Positions 55,621 through 64,000 of a stretch of 64,000 bases of DNA are shown one piece after another. Position 1 is the stretch's first letter, and each line of letters opens with the position of its first letter. The stretch covers positions 13,270,001 to 13,334,000 of the forward strand of contig CM066994.1 of the NCBI GenBank assembly GCA_033977485.1, given 5' to 3'. The notes beneath the pieces are model-generated. The model did no database searches. It was not told the origin of the DNA and saw only the letters and a list, made by a program, of their open reading frames with translations. The position numbers were made by a program, and so were the translations under genes. This stretch comes from Hydrangea macrophylla. Its lineage: Eukaryota; Streptophyta; Magnoliopsida; Cornales; Hydrangeaceae.

Positions 55621-56950
55621 TTGCGGACTCGACTCCGATAAGGGACATGTTCCCCGACGAACATTTGTTCTCTATCTCCGCTTTGCCATGGTACGCCGAC
55701 TTGGCAAATTTCTTAGCTACGGGGGCTGTTCCTTCACATTGGATCCCCCAAGATAGGCGTAAATTCGAGTTTGAGGCACGATCATTCTTCTTTGATGACC
55801 CTTACATGTTCAAATATTGTGCCACTCAAATCATCTGTCATCGTGTTCCCAATGATGAAATCCAAAGATACTCTCTTTTTGCCATGACCAAGCATGTGGT
55901 GGGCATTTCTCGTCCAAAAATACTTTGGCCAATATCCTCCAAAGTGGATTGTATTGGCCTACTCTCTTCAAAGATGCCCACAACTATTGCAAAGCATGTC
56001 ATAGATGCCAATTGCTTGGTAGTGTCACGAGAAAAAAACATGATGCCATTGAATACGATACTTGTAATCGAAGTCTTCGATTATTGGGGAATCTACTTCA
56101 TGGGCCCATTTCCTATCTCTTTTGGGTATGAGTACATCCTCGTCGTGGTTGATTATGTTTCTAAGTGGGTCAAGGCAATTACAAGCAAGCGCAATGACCA
56201 CCGAACCGTGTTAAAATTCCTTAAATAGAACATCTTATCTCGATTCAGAATTCCAAAGGCCATCATAAGCGACTAAGGAGTGCATTTTTGCAATCATCAT
56301 TTCGAGCTTCTCATGGAAAAGTATAGCATAACATATAAGACCTCGACCACTTACCATCCACAAACTAACAGCCAAGTGAAATTTGCCAATAAGGAGATTA
56401 AAGGAATCTTAGAAAAGACGGTGAACCCGTCTAGGAAAGATTGGTCTTTGAGGCTAACCGACGCTCTTTGGGCTTATCGGACGGCCTATAAGACCAATCT
56501 CAGAATGTCTCCCTGCCGTTTAGTTTACAAAAAGGCATTTCACTTGCCGGTTGAACTTGAACATTGGGCGTTTTAGGCCATAAAAAGCTCACTTTTGACA
56601 CGGATAAGGGTGGTGCTAAAAGAAAGCTTCAAATCTCGGAACTTGAAAAAATCTAGAATGATGTGTACAAAGCATGTACCAAAGCGCTACAAAGCATGTA
56701 CCAAAGCGTTTCATGACAAATGCATAGTGCATAAGCACTTCAAACCTGAACAAAAGGTGCTTTTGTATGATTCTCGTCTACACTTGTTTCCGGGAAAGTT
56801 AAAATCAAGGTGGACTGGCCTTTTTATCGTCAAAAAGGTCTACCCTCATGGTGCTATCGAAATTCTTAACCCAAAAGAGGCTAATGTGTTCAAAATGAAC
56901 GGCTAACAACTCAAGCCATTCTTAGAAGGTTTTGACTCCACGTTGGAGTC
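55621..56950 (+). pseudogene. Athila integrase, broken
   Basis: The zinc-binding part is seen as [10 protein letters not shown] near 56000, in a different frame from the flanking run. The catalytic core shows [28 protein letters not shown] followed by a stop, then [20 protein letters not shown] and [20 protein letters not shown]. The C-terminal part ends [20 protein letters not shown]. Several stops make it inactive. Confidence 0.88.
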
Positions 56951-57557
56951 AATTCCATTAGAAGATCCCATTTACGGGGTCGAATAGGCAGGTGTGATGC
57001 CTCCTTTTTTTTTTTGTGCCGAGCATGCCTCGACAAGTTCCTTCCTTTGTAGAGCCATTGATCATATCCTAGCTGTAGGTGTGCTTTTACAACCACCCCT
57101 CGCGTCCCTTGGTCGTGTTTGGGTCCGCTCGATTCGAACCTCTTGGGTGTCAGTCGATCGTATAAGCGTCGTTAACGCAGGTTTCTTTGTTTTTATTTTG
57201 ATTTTTATTTCATTTTAGTTTATCTTTTATTTTACTTTCTTTTCTCTTTCTTCCCCCCTAAAAATGAGTGTGTGTTAGCTGCCCTTTCTTAGAACTCAAC
57301 ATAATATTCAGGTAGTGGGGCATTTGACCTGTTGAACTTGCCCGTTCGACTGGTCCAGATGGGTGTGTCAATTTATAACTTCTTGTAGAGGGGCTTTAAA
57401 CCGGTAGAATGGGCACATTCGACCAGTCGAAGGGGTTAACAACTTTGTTGGTCTTTTTGCAGAGGGGCATTCGACCGGTCGAATGACCCAGCTCGACCGG
57501 TTGAACGGGGCGCGGGCTGTTTAAATCTTTCCTTCTTCTTTTCTTTTTTTCATTTCC

Positions 57558-57594
<37 letters not shown>

Positions 57595-58316
57595 TGCGAT
57601 TCCTCTCTCTCTGGCGACCCCTCTCTCACCATCATCACCACCCATCACCACCAACCACCATCATTACCAACATCACCACCACTATAACCCCCATAACCAT
57701 CACCACACCCCCCCTCCAAAACCCTAACCCTCACCCTAAATATCACAAGGCGAGCCCCCCAACTCTCGTGGTTTAATCTTCGTCCAACTCAAGGTGAGCT
57801 ACCCAATTTATGTTCCATTGTCAAATTCTAAGTTTGGGTTGGGTTATTTGTGCTTCCAATTCTTAGTTTAATTTACAAACTTAGGTATAGGGACAATGTG
57901 TTTTACAAATGGATTACACTTTGGATGTCTTTCCCCCTTGAGCTTCAAATCTTTTTTAATAATATAGTTCGTTTGGATTTTCATTCCAAAGTCCCTCCAT
58001 TCAACCCTGCCCCTCCTAACTTTTAACTTCAAAATTTTACATTTGGGGGTTAGGGTTGTGATTGGCCTTCAAGGAATGGGGTGAATTTGGTTTTAAATTT
58101 TAGGTTTTCTCCATTCAACCCTAGGTTTTTCAAATTTCTTCAATCACATTAGTGGGTTGGATGTTGCGTATTACATTCCTTGTGGGTGTCACGTGCTCGT
58201 AAAATTCCCTGTTGACCTAAACTAACACGTGACCACCCACTTCCTAAAGAACCTTTAGCGTCATGCATCCCATCTTGGGCATATTTGTAATAGTGTGGCT
58301 CATTTCTTTTTATGTT
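56951..58316 (+). mobile_element. Athila post-pol noncoding region, truncated
   Basis: This is the region between pol and a 3' LTR that is absent. It carries three more double-palindrome units (57317-57510), a CT microsatellite (57563-57590) and a CCATCACCAC-rich stretch (57628-57710). It stops being Athila-like near 58317, where Tat-type pol begins. Confidence 0.6.
57317..57510. repeat. Three diverged double-palindrome units (CGACCGGTCG type)
   Basis: Units starting near 57317, 57389 and 57461 (spacing about 72 bp) each have two sites. The last is the best preserved: GGGGCATTCGACCGGTCGAA then CTCGACCGGTTGAACGGGG. All correspond to the single unit in the 5' LTR at 50147. Confidence 0.85.
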
Positions 58317-58317
58317 T

Positions 58318-58752
58318 GCGATGAAAGGCGAAATGTCGTTCTCCCTAACCTACGGCTTTGAGGCGGTGGTCCCCATGGAGCTTGGGTTACCTACTTAGCG
58401 GGTGGTGAATTTCAGCGAACTAGACAATGAAGATGCCCTAAGGGCGGAACTCGAATTGGTAAAGGAGAAAAGAGACCGGGAGTATCTTAAAGTGGTAGCC
58501 TACAAGCAGAGAACCTCCAGATACTATAACAACAAGGTGAAGTATCGCAGTTTTCAGCTATGAGATCTGGTCTTGAAGGCAGTTAACCAGTCCACGAAAG
58601 TCCCGAGCCATGGGAAGCTAGGGCCAAACTGGGAAGGTCCATACCTAGTTACCTGAGTGAATCGCCCGGGTACCTATTGGTTGCAAACTCTAGACGGGCA
58701 CGACCTCTCTCATCCTTGGAACGTGCAGCACCTCCGCAAGTACTTCCAATGA
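58318..58752 (+). pseudogene. Tat-lineage Ty3/gypsy integrase C-terminus
   Basis: MSFSLTYGFEAVVPMELGLP, then KVVAYKQRTSRYYNNKVK and LGPNWEGPYLVT, then GTYWLQTLDG and WNVQHLRKYFQ. This is the end of pol in Tat-type elements (Retand/RIRE2/Grande relatives). Three internal stops are present. Upstream Tat pol, gag and 5' LTR are missing. Confidence 0.85.
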
Positions 58753-58860
58753 AGTATGACAACAATGTTGGCTAAGAATTATGTAGCTCGACCCGAGCAT
58801 ATCTATTCATATAGTAATAAAGTTTCTTTCGCCAAACAACTCTTTTCCATGCTTGCTTAT

Positions 58861-59045
58861 TAAAAAGACCTCGGGGTCAGACCCCAGACACTTAAAAGAC
58901 ATCAGGGCCAGACCCCAGGCACTTAAAAGACCTCAGGGGTCAGACCCCATGCACTTAAAAAGACCTCAGGGTCAGACCCCAGGCACTTAAAAAGACCTCG
59001 GGGTCAGATCCCAAGCACTTAAAAGACCCCAGGTCCAAAACCCAA
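58861..59045. repeat. 36-37-bp tandem repeat in the Tat 3' UTR (6 units)
   Basis: Units read gacctcggggtcagacccca, then ggcacttaaaa. Each contains the imperfect palindrome GGGGTCAGACCCC. Tandem arrays between pol and the 3' LTR are a known hallmark of Tat elements. Confidence 0.92.
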
Positions 59046-59798
59046 GGTATAGGCTTCGCTTAGGTCCAATCTACAAGGGGGGCAATGCCCCCTAGCTGGC
59101 TGATGATGGCAAGTCCCAAAAGACCCTGCAACCAACCACGTTCCAGGTCGGTTTCCTACAGTCATCCCCTCTATGCGCCTGCCTTTGCAAAAGCTTGGGG
59201 GGCAGGGTAGAGTAAACATGAAATCACACCGGATACTAACAGGACTTGGAATCCTAGAACAATTCTAACATTCCTAAAGTACCTACAGTACCCAGAGAAA
59301 CCGCTCGGGTAGTAAACAATCACAAACCTGTACCATACTTGAGCGGGACCCCTATATCAGGTCTCTGAAAGACCAAGTGTTCTCTGCCGGTTACAGTCCT
59401 AACTTTTGCTAAGGAAAGGTTCCTATGGGATTTACAACTGGTCGGTCATAGGCAATCACAAGCAGGTACAAGTGCAGAAACAGTAAACAATTGGAAAGTT
59501 GGTCTCGAGGACCTTTTCATTAATTACAGACAATTTGTACAGGGCCTGGGGGACAGTTGTAGTAGCCTCCCAAAAAAAAATGAAAAATATAGAAGAAAGC
59601 AGGCCGGGGACCCTAGTCGTTCACCTCGACCAAATCTTCAGTCTCCCTAGCCTCTTCTTCTGGGGCAGCTCCATCCCCAGTTCCCGAGCTCCCTCCTAGG
59701 GCAGGCTCAGCAGCTTTAGAAATAACAACAGGCTCCTCACCAACCGCGGGACCGACGTCCCAGTAGTTCGAATCAATCCCCTCATAGGATGAGATATC
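59046..59798. other. Tat 3' untranslated region between the array and the antisense ORF
   Basis: No coding sequence is supported on either strand. The sequence is GC-richer than flanking host DNA and continuous with the Tat element. Confidence 0.5.
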
Positions 59799-61698
59799 CT
59801 ATTCGGGGTGATCCTGGGCAACCCGCCGCTTCAGATCCTCGTAGCCCTGGAAGAAGCCGTCATCAAACACCTCTTCCGTGGCCCCAACGGCCGTTACCTC
59901 AGCTGCGGCCTTTGCTCGAGCCTCAGCCACCGCTGTAAGGGCTCGAGAAGCCTCCAGATCGGCCAGGACAGTCGCTAACGCCGCCTGGGCGGCACCAAGG
60001 CTCAGGGCCAAGCCCTTCACCTTATCCTTCTCCAAAGCCAGGGCATTTTGCCTGGCTTTCGAGGTCGCTCGTTCCTCAGACAGAGCGACTTCTGCAGCAG
60101 CGACTTTCCCGGCTAAAGAGGGTAGGAAGGATTCAGCCCCTGCAGCCATGCAACCGACCTGCAAAGAATCCAAGATGGTCAGATAACAAGTGAAACACAA
60201 GAGAAGTTGTGGTAAAGAGTAGCAGAGGTGACAAGTACTTACCATATGGGAAAGACTATATAGCCATCCCTGAAACGTCTCGGGAGATATGTTCGCACAT
60301 GTCTCCACCTGGCTGGGGAGAAAGGCCGACTTGACCCTCTCCCTGATCACTGCTGATTCTTCAATCGGCACCCCGGACGGTATTCCCACTCAGGGGGAAG
60401 TCTCTGCCACCACCACGCGGGGAGCTAAAGTCCCGGCGGGTTCCAGACGGTTTGCAATCCCGTGCCGGATTCGCCTCAGCGGGCCTTCGCTGCCCAAGGC
60501 TTCCGCGGCAGACCTTTTTCCTTGTGCCACCGCCAACCAAGCGGCAGCAGCAGCAGCAGTAGCGGTCTGTCTCTCCCTTAGCTACTCCAAATTCCTCTTT
60601 GGAGCCATTTATACAAAAGGAAAGCAGCCACGAAGTTAGTAATCAGAGCAACGGGGCAAGGGAGGATAACCGAAATTAAGTTGCCAATCAAACTCTTACC
60701 CGGGATGATTCAGGGAAGGATAAGGGCCTCGACCAGGTGTTTTGGTCAGTGATCGCCTCTCTGATCTCCCGAGCGGGTTAGATTGTCCCAAAGTCCGCCA
60801 AGCTTCTGATTCTCTCTTAGCACTCCCCGAGAATACTAGGTGAGCCAGTTGATCCCACTGACACACAAAAATGTAATGCAGTTAGTCTCGAAGCAAAGTA
60901 AAGGAAACGAGCGGAGAGTTACTGCACTAACTTACCCCTTAGTTCTCCCACCCAGGAAGTCCTCATCTGGATCCCCGGGGCCTACTCACATAGTCCAAGG
61001 GTGGATACTTGGAAGAATCTGTTCTTCCAACCCTTATTGTTGCTCGGGTAGTTCATTATGATCTTTCTCCCCTACCGAGCCCTGAGGGAAAAGAACCCGG
61101 TCTCCCCATATACGAGAAACGGTTGGTGTGTCCAGAGAAACTCCTGGATGGTAAGCTTATACCTAAAAACTTGGGGCCAAAGGGAGATGGACCCCATGAG
61201 GAATCTCCAACCGTTCGGGGCCAGCTGCCCCGGGGCGATCCCCAAGTATATAAGGACGTCCCGAGCGACCGAATGGAGGGGGACGCGGAACCCAGCCATG
61301 AGGATGTCCTCATATAAGGTAGTGAAACCTCGCTGGTAGATTTGGGCTCCACCGACATTCACGGCTAGGGAACAATAATCGGGAAGGCTGTACCTATCCC
61401 TAATGTGGCTGAGATCTTCAATACGCAGGGTGGACGGGATGAACTCACTGGCGGAGGCTACCTCGGGGTCGGGTTCCCCTGGTGTTTCATCACCCGAACC
61501 CCGGGAAACGAAAGCAACGGGGGCTTCCTGGTCTGACTCATCGTCAGAGAGACGGATTGGGATTATGCCTTTGCTATGGTGATCGGAGGGGGTCGCAGAC
61601 GCGGACGCGGACGGCGAACTCAGACTTATGTCCGGTGTCTCCGACTCGGACCGCTCATCCTCCGACCGGGAGGACGAGTCAAAACCAGAGTGATACAT
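59799..61698 (-). pseudogene. Antisense ORF of the Tat element (gypsy-type transposon protein)
   Basis: On the strand opposite to pol. The N-terminal part (61698-61072) is S/D/E-rich, then has LPDYCSLAVNVGGAQIYQR, GFRVPLHSVARDVLIYLGIA and PGQLAPNGWRFLMG, the 'putative gypsy type transposon' domain (PF04195-like). The C-terminal part (60389-59799) is an alanine-rich coiled coil ending YEDLKRRVAQDHPE. An 84-bp intron (60159-60242, ATATG/GTAAG to TTGCAG/GTCGG) fits within that part. The middle (60390-61071) has no clean frame. Antisense ORFs between pol and the 3' LTR are known in Tat elements; their function is unclear. Confidence 0.75.
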
Positions 61699-62157
61699 CC
61701 TTAGGGTTTCTGTGACTGGGCAGACAAGAAGAGGACGACCCAGGTATGGGTCAAGAACTTCGAGTCTGAGGTACAAAGGAGGCAGGGTTATCAACCTAAA
61801 GGGTAGAAAGTATACGAATTTAAAGGCAATGTGACACTCGGTCAGAACTACCCGGGGACAGCCCGCTCGGTTCAACCTATCTAACGTACCTCGTGACTTG
61901 AAGAAAAAGCAGAACCTGAGAAAGAAAAAGTCCCACTTCTGTTCTAACCTAAGAGGGTTCGCTCTCTCCAGCCTCGTTCAGACAAGAAGAGAAAAAGAAA
62001 GAGGAAGAGGATGATGAACTGAAACTGAAAAGGGAACACTTACAAGGGTTATCGCAGAAGAAGAGCTCGGGAAGCTTTACCGGATACTTTCTCTGCTCTC
62101 AAACCGCTCGGTATCTCTATCAATTAGCAGCAGAAATCCCAGAAATGAACAAGTATT

Positions 62158-62168
62158 CTTTATATAGG
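62158..62168 (-). promoter_or_regulatory. TATA box of the Tat antisense ORF
   Basis: The minus strand reads CCTATATAAAG about 460 bp upstream of the likely ATG at 61698. It suggests the antisense ORF has its own promoter, inside the element and before the 3' LTR. Confidence 0.6.
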
Positions 62169-62559
62169 GAGCGCAGACGGTCCAGATCGAGTTAGATCTA
62201 ACGGCCAGGAAACTTTCCCGCCTAAACCTGCCGATAGCTGTCATCTCAGGCACGTGGAACGTCGCCTCAAAAGACGCGCTCAATTAATGCCAGACGTGAC
62301 GGTCAGGTTACAATTTGACTGTTCGGTTACTAGCCTCGCTGGATCCTGACCAGGCCGGTAACAAGGTGACATGTGGCAGAAGTTGGTCCCGGGCCCACAT
62401 AGACACCGCTCGGTCCTGACCCCAAAAGACCAGTCCGATCGGTCACGACCCAGGTAACAACCCGGGGCCATCTCCCGAACGATTTTCTGTCAGAAGTAGT
62501 CTTAATTTTCAAACCTCATCAGATAGAGCATCCCGTTAGTTTTGAAAATGGGGGGCAGC

Positions 62560-63192
62560 TGATATGCACAAAAAATATTAGGTCGAAGTCAGGCCTTGCC
62601 ACCTCAGCAAAGAGAAGCCAGGTCATCTTGAATTTGGATTGACTACACAGCATCCCGGGCTGCGAAGCAAAACCGCCCGGGATGGCCGTAAGCCCGGTCG
62701 TTCTTTCCAGATGGACCCCACATGCGCGCCCCCAGTAGGCATGGTTGCTTGGTCAGCAAGCCTCCAGGCAGTTTCCTAGCCCAGTTAGAAGAATAAATGG
62801 AAGGAGCAAGCAATTTCCTAAACTACTTAGGAAACATCCCTAGATTTATGTAAATCAGGTTGTAAATAGATTAGGCTTCCTAATCTACAAATTTACCATG
62901 TACGGGTGGTCTCTTGCACCGATAAAAGAGGCCACTCACCCCCATTAAAGAGGGAGGGGCATTCGAACAAAAAGAATAGCATATAATTCTCACTCATACG
63001 CATAAACCCGGTCGATTTTACTGGTAGTGCCGCCCAACTGTTGGCTCACCAAGCCCACCGGTGATCTGCTAGTGAAGTGCACTGATGCAACCGTGGATGT
63101 AGGTCACTTCGTTAATGGGACCGAACCACATACAAGCTCTTGTGTCCCCATATCTCTCTTTTAATCTCTTTTACCAATTTTTGGCATCATCA
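62560..63192 (+). mobile_element. 3' LTR of the Tat element
   Basis: A purine-rich tract AAAATGGGGGGCAGC (62545-62559) is followed by TGATATGCACAAAA. The likely end is TTTGGCATCATCA at 63192. A length of about 633 bp is inferred from these ends. With the 5' half of the element missing, the LTR boundaries and target duplication cannot be verified. Confidence 0.65.
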
Positions 63193-63348
63193 AACTCTTA
63201 TATGAGCATGATATGGAGGGTCTCTTACAAACTAGGCTAAGTTGTTACTCATATTTTTTAAATATTTTTTTTTCCAATTTTAGGAGACACACATATCTAA
63301 AAAAAAAAAACAAAAAAGGTGAGATTTTATTAACTTGTTGCACTACGT

Positions 63349-63971
63349 TAGGGATGCAAATTGGATGGAATGGATCGAAAATAGGAATTTTCGGAATGAA
63401 AATAGCATTTTCGATTTCGATTCTGATTTTTTTTTCTTCGGAATTTACATTTTGCTTTCTGATGCCGAAATTTCGAAATCTGAAATTGTTCAAAATTTTC
63501 AAAAAATAATTGGAAACTAAAAAAAAAATCAGAAATTTTCGAATTTTTTTTTACAAATTTTCAACTAAGAGTCTAGCTTATAGCTCAAGGTAAGCTCAAG
63601 CAATGCCACTAAGCCAAGCTTAAGCTCAAGCTCAAACTTAATGAGATTTCACTTAAGGCTTGTAGGCCTTTATAGAAGCACATCACATCCCATATTTTAT
63701 GTTTTTTCGATGTGGGATGAACACCCTAAGCAAAGTTGGCATTTCGAAATATTTCAGAATTTTCAGAATATTTTCAAACAAGTTTCGAAAAATATAATTT
63801 CGAAAGATTTTTGAAATTTTTTCGTAATTTTCGGAATTCTAAGAACAATTTCTATTCCTATTCGAATTCGAATTCTTTCGGAATTTTCGGAATTTGGAAT
63901 GCATATTTAGTTGCCAAAATTGGATTTTTTTCTGGTCGGAATCGGAATTTCTGTTCCAAATAGCACCCCTA
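63349..63971. mobile_element. hAT-type element, 623 bp, with TSD
   Basis: The ends are TAGGGATGCAAATTGGA and, inverted, TAGGGGTGCTATTTGGAA. CACTACGT (63341-63348) and CACTATGT (63972-63979) form an 8-bp duplication with one mismatch. Both sides are rich in TTTTCGGAAT/ATTTCGAAA words. No transposase is present. Confidence 0.85.
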
Positions 63972-64000
63972 CACTATGTCAAAGTCCTCCATTTTGACAA

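Noticed and set aside
61009..61358. ORFs of about 75-102 codons opposite or overlapping the Tat antisense frame
   Set aside because: They lack domain content and overlap the PF04195-like coding region in other frames.

Overview
The window is nuclear DNA from a flowering plant, most likely a core eudicot. It holds spliced genes with GT-AG introns, a THESEUS1-class receptor kinase, a NEVERSHED-class ARF-GAP, and a dense load of plant transposons (hAT, Stowaway, Tourist, SINE, Athila, Tat) plus an integrated plant pararetrovirus. I cannot name the species. No prokaryotic features are present.

Three host genes can be supported, all on the minus strand. (1) 2997-6005 is a two-exon DUF4408/DUF761 protein of 325 aa. 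(2) 16002-26018 is an 11-exon AGD5/NEVERSHED-type ARF-GAP of 459 aa; every exon junction could be read and the frame closes. (3) 28889-31408 is a THESEUS1 orthologue of 839 aa with an intronless CDS and a probable 5'-UTR intron. They are unrelated to one another: a small membrane-anchored protein of unknown role, a trans-Golgi/endosome trafficking regulator, and a cell-wall sensor kinase.

1-32 kb is a gene-bearing mosaic with many small DNA transposons and retroposons. Several have readable target-site duplications (TSDs): hAT elements at 6468, 10905, 13024 and 26721, a SINE at 15023 with a 17-bp TSD, and a Tourist element nested in a possible solo LTR inside AGD5 intron 1. A MULE-like element with about 150-bp inverted repeats (13680-15443) carries a Stowaway element and the SINE inside it.

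35.4-48.5 kb is a repeat domain built from a 42-bp minisatellite and a related 133-135-bp tandem repeat in opposite orientation. A decayed but apparently unit-length endogenous pararetrovirus (36539-43964, minus strand) interrupts it. One end of that copy lies 5 bp from its tRNA-Met primer-binding site, and an exact 25-bp host sequence flanks it on both sides. A Copia-type solo LTR interrupts the second array.

49.7-63.2 kb is a broken Athila Ty3/gypsy element (plus strand) abutting a 5'-truncated Tat-lineage element. The Tat part keeps its 3'-UTR minisatellite, an antisense ORF with its own TATA box and small intron, and a 3' LTR. Another hAT element closes the window.

The most unusual pattern is that three unrelated transposon-like stretches (1.3-1.5 kb, 49.07-49.17 kb, and 50.15 kb with 57.3-57.5 kb) each carry spaced clusters of a different CpG-containing palindrome (CAGTCGACTG, CCAATCGATTGG, TTCGACCGGTCGAA).
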